A DNA stretch of 64,000 nt from Hydnum rufescens UP504 (Eukaryota; Basidiomycota; Agaricomycetes; Cantharellales; Hydnaceae): positions 22,559 to 86,558 of the forward strand of contig MU129127.1 of assembly GCA_014904985.1 (NCBI GenBank), read 5' to 3'. Of this stretch, positions 22,185-33,060 are shown in pieces. The notes below the pieces were generated by a model that searched no databases, was not told the origin of the DNA, and saw only the letters and a list, made by a program, of their open reading frames with translations. How positions within the stretch are numbered: the first letter of the stretch is position 1; each line of letters begins with the position of its first letter. The position numbers and the translations under genes are program-made.

Positions 22185-24580
22185 TCCCATATTTGATTCT
22201 CATGACTGTCACTACCACAATATGGTATGGCACTTAGGATAGATGCACTATTTCAGTTATATTTGGCACATGGAATTCACCCTAGACCCAGAGTAAGTCA
22301 CTGTACTTGAGACCAGGACAAGGGCAAAGACATCCAATCTTCTTGCTCCCAGCTCTTTAAATATGTTCCACCTATCAATAAAAATATCCAGTAGAGGTGG
22401 GGAGATATGAGAATTATGCAGAAAAAGAAATGAAGTGAAAATATTGAAAGCTGAAGGAGATATACAAAATTTACATGAAACCAAGGGATTTAGGCAAACA
22501 ATGGCCATTGCTCCCATTTCTTTGGGCAGATTAACTTTGAAAAGGGTGGAACTAGTTGTCCAGTAGAATACAACTGGTGGATTTCCATAATTTTCAATCT
22601 GGGAAGGGATATTGATGTTTATAGACATCATCTGGAGAATGTGTATTTTTTTATCCTTTCTCTTTTACTGTGGAGTTTTTGGATGGATATGGTTCACAGA
22701 TCCTGGGAGTTCTTATTTCAAGGTGATTGGAAAAGAATTGGTGGAGAAAATTGCAAAATACTCCTTGAGAGTATGAGACATACAATAAAATCATTCTGGA
22801 AGCAGGAGTTATAATGAGCCTGGCCCATATTTGGGACCATTTGATAGGCATAATTCATAGCTTTCTGTGCACTATTTTTTTGAGAGGAATGGATAAAAAC
22901 TGGCAGAGAAATTCAACAAATACTTGAGAGTGGCACATTTGAGCCCTATTCATCACATGACTAATCCACAAGGAATGAGCTCCCACAGTGCAGGCACACA
23001 AACTGCCGGGTTACATAATAGAATCTTCAAGTTGGAATCAAAGGCCCCAAGCTCCTGTTGTACAGACACACAGACTGCCAGGTTAGATCATAGAATCCAT
23101 TGGGTCAAAGGCTCTGAGCTCCTGCTATGGGCACATGGACTGCTGGATTACATAATAGGGGGCAACAGTTTGAACTTGCTGGCTGTTGAGTTGAGTCTTG
23201 GGGGCAACAAATGAATGTGTGATGAGCATTAAGCAAGGGACTTCAAGCCATCACTGAATGCTCATCCCACATTCATTGGCTGCCCCACAGCCTCTGAGTT
23301 CAAACTGTTGTCCCCTATTATATAACCCAGCAGTCTGCATGCCCATACAGCAGGAGCTGAGATTCCTTTGGTTCCAATGGATTCTATTATGTAACCTGGC
23401 AGTCTGTGTGCCTGTACAGCAGGAGCTTGGGGCCCTTGATTCCAACTTGTGGATTCAATTATGTAACCTGGCAGTCAGCATGCCCACACTGCAGGAACTC
23501 CTTCCAACTTGTGGATCCTATTAACCCAGCAGTCTACATGCCCACTGTGGGAGCTCATTCCAACTTGCAGATCCTATTAACCTGGCAGTCTGCATGCCTG
23601 GACTGCAGGAGCTCATTCCAACTTGTGGATTCTATTAACCTGGCAGTTTGTGTGACCACACTGCAGGTGCTCATTCCAACTTGCAGATCCTAATAACCCG
23701 GCAGTCTGCATGCCCACACTGCGGGAGCTCACTCCAACTTGCAGATCTTATTAAACCAGCAGTTTGTGTGCCCACACTGTGGGAGCTCATTCCTTGTGGA
23801 TTAGTCATGTGATGAATAGGGCTCAAATGTGCCACTCTCAAGTATTTGTTGAATTTCTCTGCCAGTTTTTATCCATTCCTCTCAAAAAAATAGTGCACAG
23901 AAAGCTATGAATTATGCCTATCAAATGGTCCCAAATATGGGCCAGGCTCATTATAACTCCTGCTTCCAGAATGATTTTATTGTATGTCTCATACTCTCAA
24001 GGAGTATTTTGCAATTTTCTCCACCAATTCTTTTCCAATCACCTTGAAATAAGAACTCCCAGGATCTGTGAACCATATCCATCCAAAAACTCCACAGTAA
24101 AAGAGAAAGGATAAAAAAATACACATTCTCCAGATGATGTCTATAAACATCAATATCCCTTCCCAGATTGAAAATTATGGAAATCCACCAGTTGTATTCT
24201 ACTGGACAACTAGTTCCACCCTTTTCAAAGTTAATCTGCCCAAAGAAATGGGAGCAATGGCCATTGTTTGCCTAAATCCCTTGGTTTCATGTAAATTTTG
24301 TATATCTCCTTCAGCTTTCAATATTTTCACTTCATTTCTTTTTCTGCATAATTCTCATATCTCCCCACCTCTACTGGATATTTTTATTGATAGGTGGAAC
24401 ATATTTAAAGAGCTGGGAGCAAGAAGATTGGATGTCTTTGCCCTTGTCCTGGTCTCAAGTACAGTGACTTACTCTGGGTCTAGGGTGAATTCCATGTGCC
24501 AAATATAACTGAAATAGTGCATCTATCCTAAGTGCCATACCATATTGTGGTAGTGACAGTCATGAGAATCAAATATGGGA
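22185..24580. mobile_element. 2.4 kb inverted-repeat (foldback-type) element
   Basis: The left arm (22185-22991) and right arm (23774-24580) appear to be near-perfect reverse complements. Identical translated frames (for example, one starting MMSININIPSQIENYG) occur on opposite strands at 22257-22631 and 24134-24508. The homology continues inward to about 23177 and 23300, with ACAGTTTGAACTT on the left and AAGTTCAAACTGT-like sequence on the right. The arms carry the roughly 160 bp modules (AGAGAAATTCAACAAATACTTGAGAGTG at 22906-22933) shared with 831-1941 and 5750-7275. No transposase is encoded, so the mirrored frames are by-products of the palindrome. Confidence 0.8.
22990..23800. repeat. 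Tandem repeats in the loop of the inverted repeat
   Basis: Units of about 60-75 bp contain GGCAGTCTGCATGCCCACACTGC, GGAGCTCATTCC and AACTTGTGGAT. About three units lie on the left half, in inverted orientation, and seven or eight on the right half, so the right arm is expanded relative to the left. Confidence 0.75.
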
Positions 24581-24584
24581 GTTA

Positions 24585-24770
24585 CTGTGCATAGGGATGC
24601 CTAGGTTTGGTTTTGGTTCGGTTTTTGCCAATTTGGGCAAAACCTAAACCAGACCTGAACCTGAAATCACCCATGAGGGCAAAACCTGAACCTGACCTGA
24701 GGTTTGGTTCCAGAGTGGTTTGGTTTGGGTTTAAACCAGGTTTAAACCTGAAACCTGAGATATAGGAGAA
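24585..24770. repeat. Dispersed GGTTTAAACC repeat, copy 3
   Basis: It begins GGTTTGGTTTTGGTTCGG and runs to GGTTTAAACCTGAAACC, immediately outside the right arm of the 2.4 kb inverted repeat. Confidence 0.65.
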
Positions 24771-25192
24771 GCAAAACATTTTAGTAAGTACTACAGACTA
24801 TCTGGACTCTCTGTGTGAGTCTTTGCATTGACCACTTCCTTTGCATCCCATTTTCCATTCATATCTCATTCACACCCCTCCTTCACATCAATTTTCTGCT
24901 TACATATCTCCAGAGGATGGAACTTAGCTAACTAAATTGTGTCATGTGACCCTAGACTGAGTTACAGTAACCTGTGCAAATCTCCAGATTTGATCCCAGA
25001 GCCATGTGCTTTGTAACCTGCACAGATTACCCCATTAGATTCCAGAGTCATGCAACTTTTGACTCTGAAATTACAGTACTGTGTGAAAATTGCTAGGTTT
25101 ACTTCTGGAATTGAATGTATAGAAGGATGATAATGATAATATGTGGAGAAATAAGGGTGAAAGTACATAGACTGGAAGGTACACCCTACCTT

Positions 25193-25360
25193 TCAGGTTC
25201 AGGTTTAAACCTGGGTTTGAACCAGGTTTTGGATTCAGGGCAAGGGCAAAACCTAAACCAGAGCAGAGGAAAATTGAGAGAAACCTGACCCCAATGGAAC
25301 CAGACCTGGGTCTGGTTTAGGTTTAAACCCAGGTTCCCAAGGTTTAAACCAGACCAAAGG
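25193..25360. repeat. Dispersed GGTTTAAACC repeat, copy 4
   Basis: CAGGTTCAGGTTTAAACC...GGTTTAAACCAGACC, same family, with a GGTCTGGTTTAGG core. Confidence 0.65.
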
Positions 25361-25673
25361 CATCCATAACTGTGCAAGACCAAAATGATCAACCTGGCTA
25401 GGCTTGTGACCATACCATTGGGTCAACTGTATAGGCCAGATTTGATCTGGCACAGGTATTACCTTTTTTTTTTTTTTTCACCCCCACACCTTCATCCACC
25501 AACATGCCATGAAGGAACAAGACCAGTACCAAGCATGAGGAGAGTGGGAAACCTGATTCAGCTCCTCTGACTGAGACACTAGGGTCTACAAAGGTGCCAA
25601 AGAAACTGACATCAATCCCCCCTCCCAGTGACAGGGTCACCCAGCTGCCTACTGGTAGTACTAGACCTACTGT

Positions 25674-25796
25674 ACCCATGTGAAGTGTAACAATCTCCCA
25701 CAGCCAAACTGAATTAGATCAAATACCATCTAATTCAGCCACCAATTCAGTTGGGCCCAAACGTGACGTGACAGATTGTTACACTTTGCATGGGTA
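25674..25796. repeat. Short MITE-like inverted repeat
   Basis: ACCCATGTGAAGTGTAACAATCT is repeated in inverse as AGATTGTTACACTTTGCATGGGT (21 of 23 positions). The interior has AACTGAATTAGAT against ATCTAATTCAG, so most of the 123 bp can fold back on itself. Confidence 0.6.
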
Positions 25797-25983
25797 CACT
25801 ATCCATGTTGACCCAAACAACTCAGAAGTCCCAGCCCCCATCTGGCATCACAAAGCTATTGCAAACCTCAGTAAAGCTGGTGGGCCCTGGCTGGGTGGCA
25901 CTGGTTCAGATGTCTCAGGTGAAGTAAATTTTCTGTTTCTCTGCCAGAGGGATTTAGAAATCTGATGGGACAATGAAGCAATC

Positions 25984-27137
25984 ATGAAAAGAAGGGCTGA
26001 AGAAGATGAGCAACACCATCATGAAGATATTGAGATAGCTGCAGCCTCTCTTAAACTGGCACCCATGGCCCAGAGAGCTCCAAGAGTTGCACATACCAGT
26101 TCTTCTTCCCATCACTTGAAGAAAGAGGTATGTATTCTCACTGTATATGATCTGAAAGTCCCTGACACAAATGAGCTTAGAAGATGCATTTCAAATATTT
26201 TCTCATCAACCCTGTGAGTCTTAGGGTTCTGTTCTCTATCACTCCTCACATTTTCCATGACTAGGATGAGCCAAATGTGGCAGGGGAGCAAGAAATGAAA
26301 CAAGGTAAGCCATCCCATCATCATGATAGAGTTCATTCATAGTATTGGGGTATTTATACGCAATGATCCTACTGAGATTTCATCAACTGAAGTCATGAGT
26401 GATGACAGTAGTAGGGTTGACCTGTCTCTCACAGGAGTCAATATCAACATCAAGAATGCCACCTCCAACATCAACAGTAGCAATGATGAGATATTCTCAG
26501 AAACCATGGACAACCACTCAAGGCTATCACCCCCAGATCTGGATATGCATTCCTCTGCTTACAACAGTGACAGAATTGACCTGGTGGATGATCATGGAAA
26601 TAGTGCCAACAACAGCACCAGCCTTGGCAAGGATGCCAGTCCTGAATCAGAGGGAGGATATGGCCTGGAACTTATAGGTCACCCACTGCCCAAGCATGCC
26701 AGTGAATTTGATTCTGACAACACTGATACTGAGCATCTCACTGTGAAGAAACCTTGTCTTGTGAGTCTATAATAAAAAAGTCTTTGTTGTCCATGACATT
26801 GAGTATTTGTATCCTGGGGGCCTGGGAGTCTACACCCAAATCATTTGTACCTTTGCAGAGGACTCTTGAGCTGCCAAAGTCATCGAAAGTTCATCTTTCT
26901 CTTCCACCCACTGCTCAGACTCAACTCCATGTAAGCCTACTCATTGCCAATTCATGGGAATTGTAGTCCCTCACCCCATTCCTATTAGAAAAAGATCCAA
27001 GGAAGGCTTCAAGTTGCACACACTGGGATGAATCCATTGAGCTCAGACTCATCACTGTCTCGATCAGCAACCCCTGCAAATACTGAGTATATCATTACCA
27101 AACAAGACCACCAACTCATGTGCAAGGCAACCAAATC
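25984..27137 (+). pseudogene. 5' part of a DUF6532-like gene, split by the LTR element
   Basis: Plus frames with plausible introns form the N-terminal part of a basidiomycete-specific protein. The segment MKRRAEEDEQHHHEDIEIAA ends near a GTATGT donor at about 26128. An acidic, serine- and asparagine-rich exon lies at 26323-26772. A frame from 27028 reaches HQLMCKATK at the insertion point. The N-terminal region is low-complexity, as is usual for such proteins. At 27137 the gene is interrupted by the 8.67 kb LTR element; the same frame resumes at 35810 after the duplicated AAATC. Before the insertion this was probably an active gene. Exon boundaries upstream are inferred from splice-site words only. 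The function of DUF6532 proteins is unknown to me. Confidence 0.55.
27133..27137. repeat. Target-site duplication AAATC (left)
   Basis: AAATC directly precedes the TGTTAATTTGG end of the left LTR and is repeated at 35810-35814. Confidence 0.85.
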
Positions 27138-27611
27138 TGTTAATTTGGTAGTATCTGAATTAAGGAGTGGGGAGGGACTGGAGGATGGAGGAGGTTCTGG
27201 TTCCAATGGATTAGTCCAGTCTGTGGGACTGAGACCATTCTGTCTAGCCTGACAGGCTAACAGTTCCTGGAGGGTTAGGGTTTCTATGCCCACTAGGGCA
27301 AAGTAAGAAGGTTTAGTCATAAAGCTGGGAGTCGCACAGTGTGTAGTGCGTAATCAACAGGTCCATGACTCTGAGAGATGGACAGTTGATGGTGGTAGAA
27401 AAGATACCTTCCCTGGGCATTGCCATGGCTCTTTCCATACAGGCAGTATGACTAAGGAAGGCTATGTAAAGAAAAGGGCAATTCCCAGGGCAGCACCAAA
27501 CTCCTCTGTGAGGAGAAGCTTTCCACTGGGTAGGATTTAGAAAGCTATGGTAAACCTGTTTAAAAGAATGAAGTTGCCTCATGGCTTAAGGGATCTATAA
27601 CACCACTAACA
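27138..27611 (-). repeat. LTR (left; 3' LTR on the minus strand)
   Basis: TG...CA-type ends (TGTTA...TAACA). It differs from the right LTR at about ten positions, mostly transitions. Confidence 0.85.
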
Positions 27612-29441
27612 CAGCCCCCCAGTCCCTTCAGCCATGAAGGGGTAATAGGTCACAAGACAGGACATGGACCCTTGCACTAGTCTTTCAACCCAAGGATAAT
27701 GAACTTCAGGCCTAAGGGCCTGTATAGTCTCTGGAAGTTGACTGTGAGCTCTGCACCTGATTGCAAGTCCACAATGCAGAATGTAAGTTGAGCTGGAACT
27801 GGGGAGGGGCATGGTATTTTGCAGGCCTCATAAGCTGCATCTGTCTCCACACTGACATCCTAGATCATGGTAGAGTGATGAATTCCCCAGAATCCCATGC
27901 ATATCCAGAGTCCACTTAGAATTTCAGTTGACACTTGTTGACTGGATCGCCCTCGGTTACACTTGTATGACCATGAGGGCCTGACATTACTGATATCAGG
28001 TGCTCGGCTCTCTCATAGTGTCATCACAGGGAATATCGACAGTGAGTCTGGGTTCATAGTTTTACCAGGCCCATTCCTTTCATGAACGGATGGAAGCCAT
28101 GTTTCTGGACAGACGGTGAACATGACCCCAAGGGCCATTCGTGTTCAACTGGGAATTTGAGCCATTACCATGAACCAACTGTACAGAACAAGCAGCTTCC
28201 CAGCCCTGGGAGAGACTGTAAGGCCCCACTGTGACTCGCAAAAACAGTTCTTTACAATGGGATTTGAAATTGTGCTGGGGAAACTGGATCTCTTGAGAGA
28301 CTCCCCCATGCTATCCAGTGCGCTCTGATTGCACCCTCATAGACACAGGGTCTGACACTTCTTCGATATGGATTCCCTTCATTCCTTGGGATGATTTCAA
28401 CGATAGGCCCAACACCATTCTTATTGTCCCCGAAACCATTTTTGGGCTCGAACTTCCCTTCGGTTCCTGTCTCGCCTGCGCTGGAGATATTTCCATTCAT
28501 TACTTCTTGGTGGTTTATGCAATCTAGAGGCTGGAGTCCATTCCGCTGGAGTGATTCCCTTCATGAAGGCGGTTGCATCCCTCTACTGCTCCATTCTATC
28601 CCTGGGTGGCAGCTTCATGGGGGTACTTGTCCCTTCGGTCTACCAGAATGCTCATGACGGTGACAGGATGTTTAGGTGATGCAGCCTTTTCCACTAGTCC
28701 GAGTTTGGTGGTCCTGGGTGGGTCGATCATCCTATGAATCATAGTGGCTCTGACCGATCTGGTTACACTGTAAGGAGGCATGGTGGACTCGTTCACATAG
28801 TGTCTTTGGTCTTTGACCATGGTGGAGCCTGAATGGTTTTCCATTCCAAGGCCTGGCCTTGGGTTCACAGTAAACTCAGTCACAGGATATTCAATACAGC
28901 CTGGTGGCATGTTGCGTCTTTTCGTGCGAAACGAGACCTGGAGTCCATTCTGCTGCAATAGATCTACTCACAGAGGTTGCTGCGCTGTGCTATGACTTTG
29001 TTCTATCTGTGGACAGTAACTCCATGACGAGTACTCATCCCCTTTCATCCTGACTAGTGACGGATGGACCGTGTTACCTTGACACTCTTCTCGGTATACT
29101 AATGCCTGGTATTCCAGTAGTCTCCTTGATCGCCAACCCATATGGACCTCAACACAGCTTAGAATTGTAGCGAGTCCATCGAACGTTCTTGACCCAAAAC
29201 TCGCTTTGGTACAGGCCCCGTCGTGTGTGACCTCTGCTCCCCCCAAACTTGGAGGGCCGACTCGATCCTGCCAAGTTACACAAGGGACTCCTGCCTTCCA
29301 TGGAACCATACTAGTTCCGATACCTTCGTCTATGATGTTTGGTTCAGCCGGAGTGCACACATAGGTTATTCCCCTGGACAGGGTCCCTCCCATGGAAGTT
29401 GGTCTTCCCGTAGTAGGTCCCTTCTTGGCATATAGCGGGGT
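27612..29441. other. Retroelement interior without recognisable protein
   Basis: Apart from the purine tract next to the LTR, minus frames at 28252-28500, 28596-28958 and 28968-29393 show no motif I recognise. The stretch is clearly CpG-richer than the flanking DNA. Confidence 0.4.
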
Positions 29442-30344
29442 TCATCGATAAGACCTTGTACGCAGGCCAGTGCTTAAACTAGCTTTATAGATTTCAATTT
29501 GTCGCCAACCATTCTTGCTTGGGTAGGGGTATCCTCTGTCATCATTAGGCCTATTGATTCTTTGTAATTGGTCAAGGGTTTCTATTATCGACATGACCCA
29601 ACCACATGGCCTGAGTGTTAGCTGGACTCTGAGGTGTACGACATTTAGTGAGGTTTTGCGAGATCGGTTCTTAATCCCTCTCATGGGTACGACCAGATGG
29701 CGGCACTTCTCAGTTCTTGTTGTAAACTGGTCTGATATGGATATGGGTTCGGAAGATTCAGACATGCCCTTAGAGGGGTTATCGATACTGACAACAAGCA
29801 TGTCACTAATGAGGAGCTTAAACTCATGCTCATCAAAGACTCTAACAAGGCTGCACAAGGTACGGTACTCAATGACGGTTTCGATGTATTCTTCCTTATT
29901 TTCCGTAGTGTCGGGTATATCAGTACCACCTGGCCTGGGTTCAATATGGACCATTCTGCCATGCTGATCTTCAGTGATAGTGAATCCTTCAAAGATGGAA
30001 TTGGAAGTGTTGCTCTTCAGGATCCAGGGCACACCATGAAAGAGGTCTGTAATGGTGTTCTTGAGGTCCAGGAGTGTAATCCTTTTTTCCTGGATCATCT
30101 TGTAGGAACTGGCGACGAAGCAGACATCTGACAATTGTCGATGGGAGATGACCCAAGCAAGACATTTTCTGATGAGTTTAGAGTGCTTTCCCAGAACCGT
30201 TCGCTTAGTAGGCTTCATGCGAGATCTGGACTGTTTGGCTGTGTCCAGGGTTTTCCGTCTGGGTCCAAACAAGTTCTTGCCTATTGTACTTCGGGTACTC
30301 GCAAGGGTTGTGAACCAAAATCTGTTCTGCTGCACTATGTCCAT
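29442..30344 (-). pseudogene. HECT E3 ubiquitin ligase fragment, copy 1 in the retroelement
   Basis: In this 300-codon open frame, residues about 50-190 track a HECT domain of the Rsp5/Nedd4 type. HSKLIRKCLAWVISHRQL replaces the family FIGRxLGLAIFHRRF, and the frame continues with SSYKMIQEKRITLLDLK, LFHGVPWILKSN, FEGFTITEDQHGRMV, RPGGTDIPDTTENKEEYI, TVIEYR and FDEHEFKLLISDM. The usual segment of about 20 residues between EYR and the FDERELELLIGG motif is deleted. The catalytic-cysteine C-lobe (LPRxHTCFN) is not present, so the product could not form the ubiquitin thioester. The rest of the frame has no recognised homology. An inverted copy of the 5' part lies at 1-590. The open frame despite these lesions suggests relatively recent capture. 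Confidence 0.75.
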
Positions 30345-30383
30345 TTGTGGAGGTGGTGGGATTGCGTCATTACTCCATTCTGT

Positions 30384-30836
30384 TCACAGGTAACAGTCTT
30401 TCGAAGTGTGCTTATTCTTTCCAGCCATAGGAATGCAGACAATCATGACAGAACATGAGAATTGTGGGAATCTCGTCTTGGGTTCAGGAATGTCATCCCT
30501 AAATACTGTACCAACACTCGCTTCATGGGCAGTTGGGGCCCTGAACAGCTTGGTTATGTTGTACAGAGGCACCATAGATTCAATCGATCGCAGAGGCAGT
30601 TGTGTAATGGGACCTGTGGGCAGTGCGTCTTGAAACCTGTCCTTGTAGCGGTTCTGGGCTATGGCGAAGCTTGGATGACCATGCATATTGTCTTGGATCC
30701 AGTTGCTGAGCTTGAAACCTCATTTAGCTTTGGTGTTGTACATCCTCAGGATGTCCTCTCCTGTCGTATCTTGACTGTCTGTACAAATTGGGACCTGGAG
30801 TTTGCAGCTAGGTGGGAGAACCGTGGTTGCTCTTAG
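30384..30836 (-). pseudogene. Fragment paralogous to 31.9-32.1 kb, linked to the HECT copies
   Basis: AIAQNRYKDRFQDALPTGPITQ with LRSIESMVPLYNIT is a diverged duplicate of AIARNHYKNKLQNRLPMGLITQ with LRPIESTVFPYNTT at 31299-32102. The retroelement interior therefore contains tandemly duplicated blocks. Not recognised outside this locus. Confidence 0.45.
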
Positions 30837-31298
30837 GGGTGATCTGTAATTTCATTCCTCTTCCTTGTTCGTAATGGAGCTTGAGTCTGGAGAACCATTT
30901 CGCAACATATGTTTGTCCTTCCTGACTAAGGCAGTGCTCACAGCCATGACAGAATGTCCAGCTCATGAGGATCTTTCTATCGACTTGGGTTTTGCGGTTC
31001 TGAACAGGTCAGCCAACTCGTTCAGTTTAAACTCTAGAATACTGTCCCTGTATACAACGGTCACGCCCACTTTGCAAGTCTTAGGAACTCTGGTTGGCTT
31101 GGTCAGGTCGTGTCAAGGCTCTGTGACTTTGTTACCATTCATGAATGAGATCTCTGTGATCATTTCAGTAGTCATACGGGCTCCGGCTGGCTCTGTTGCT
31201 CCGTGTAGGAATATAGAACTCCATGAGGCTGTACAGTAAGGATCCTTTCCATCCATGCTTTCCTTAAGCATGTTGATGAAGGTTAGCCCTTCTAGGTT

Positions 31299-32102
31299 TC
31301 AAGTGACAAGTTCTATCATTCGTTCTTGGTTGGATCCAGATGTGCAAATGACATTCCTTCTGATGCCATTCTTGGGTTTGCTCTTACACCTGGGTCCTGG
31401 GTCCCAGATGGTAACATGCTTGCTCAGGGCATCAGTGAGCTCTCGTGCAATAAGCTGGCTAAATCCAGACATGAAGGTGTCAAATGGTCCCTGTATGCGA
31501 TGTGAGATACGGTGTTCAATGACGGTTATAAGATATGCATCCAGGAATCGTCGATGGAAGATGGCCGAGTCCAACCATCTTTCAGTAAGTTTAGAGTAGT
31601 TTCCTCGAGTACTCATGAGGCTCAAAGGCAGGAGCCCCTTTCGTTGGATCGTGTTCCCTTGCGGAGGTGGCAGCGCCACATCATTCCGATGACTGCCTGA
31701 TTCAAACCTGACCATTCTGCTCATTCCAGGCTCAGGGTCTTCTCCTTCAGCATCTTCCACTGTAGTTCCCAGTTCCAGGTCTTGCTGACTTAGCGACTTC
31801 CACGTATACCTGGGGGGTAACAAGAACTCAACTAGGTCTTGTAACATGTCATAGCGACATTCCTTGGTTTTGTCTGGACTCGTTGTGTTGTACGGAAACA
31901 CTGTGGACTCAATCGGTCGCAGAAATGGCTGTGTAATGAGACCCATAGGCAATCTGTTTTGAAGCTTGTTCTTGTAATGGTTCCGGGCTATGGCGAGGCT
32001 TAAACAATCTATATCATGTGTGTTGTCTTGAATCAGGCTGCCAAACTTGTAATCCCACTTAGGTTTGGCCCCATATGTCCTCATGAGGCTGTCTTCTGTC
32101 AT
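31299..32102 (-). pseudogene. HECT E3 ubiquitin ligase fragment, copy 2, with internal deletion
   Basis: In this 267-codon open frame, RWLDSAIFHRRFLDAY is an almost intact HECT N-lobe block. It is fused directly to TVIEHRISHRIQGPFDTFMSGFSQLIARELTDAL, which in family members lies about 80 residues further on (EYRIxRRVxxQFxAFMxGFxELIPxxL). The intervening SFYKM...PGG...TEENKxEYV segment is deleted in frame. The N-terminal half (KFGSLIQDNTHDIDCLSLAIARN) is shared with the block at 30.4-30.8 kb and has no known relative here. Basic residues and Gly/Pro follow. The catalytic C-lobe is missing. Confidence 0.7.
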
Positions 32103-32590
32103 ATCTCAACTCTTCATACGATTTGGCACCTGGAATCTGTTCCATTGGATCAGATCCACTTGTGGAGGTGGCTGCGTGGCGTCACTCCATTCTGCTTGTA
32201 GATGAGAACTCTGCGAGAAGTTCTCATTTTTCTTGGCTATATGGATGATCAGCAGGCTATGGTCTACAGGCAAACTCAGGGCTGCAGTCAAGGCTAGTAG
32301 TCCAAATCTGGCCTTATCACCTCGGGGAGCCAATCCTGAGTGCCTTCGAGCATTACACAGGGTCGGACTTGTGCATGACCCGCATTTTACAACAAGGAAT
32401 AACTGTCGGGTGTCACTCCATGTTCCCTTTCATGACTTCCTAGACGATTTATCATGGTTCTTGATGATAAATATTCATGACGTTCCGGTGGTGAATTGCA
32501 GCAGCCGAGATTCTCGTTCGACGACCCGGCTTCGAATGACCTGCCAGAACCATGGGAAGATCTCATTGTTCCTCTCATATTCCTGGTAAT

Positions 32591-33060
32591 CTATGGACTC
32601 TGTCCAGTCCTGGACCCTGATATCAGACATACCACCAATGGGGAGTTTGGGTCGCGCTCATTAAGGGCATTAGTAAACTCTTGGGGGGTAAGCTCACCAG
32701 ATCCAGGCAGGGAGGCATTGAATTCCTCGTGTGCTCGATGCTTGGCATGGCACTCAATGATGATCTCGATGTTCCCTTTGTTATTTTCCTCAGTGGCAGG
32801 TATGTTGGCACCCCCTGATTTGAGCTTGACAGTAACCATTCCGTTGGAATGACCTTCAGAGACAGTGAATGTTTCGAAGATGATATTCACAGTGTCTTTT
32901 CCCAAAAGCCAGGTCATGTCATGAAAAAGGTCTACATCCATACTCTCAGGGTCGGGGAGTGTGATCCTTCTTTCCAGGATCATCTTGTAGGACCGGGTGA
33001 CACAGTAGGCATCCAAGAATCATCGATGGAAGATAACCTGACTGAGACAGCTTCTGACAG
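32591..33060 (-). pseudogene. HECT E3 ubiquitin ligase fragment, copy 3, with a CGA-to-TGA stop
   Basis: Reading the minus strand from 33060, the frame gives VIFHR-stop-FLDAYCVTRSYKMILERRITLPD, then DLFHDMTWLLGKDTVNIIFETFTVSE, MVTVKLKSGGANIPATEENN and AHEEFNASLPGSGELTPQEFTNAL. This is the HECT N-lobe in correct order, with LKSGG for the usual LKPGG. The stop at about 33017-33019 replaces the conserved arginine of HRRFLDA (CGA to TGA). The C-lobe with the catalytic cysteine is absent. This copy keeps the segment deleted in copy 2, so the three copies decayed independently. Confidence 0.75.

Noticed and set aside
22257..24508. Identical 124-codon and 66-codon frames on opposite strands
   Set aside because: They are mirror images produced by the inverted repeat; no motif and no codon bias.
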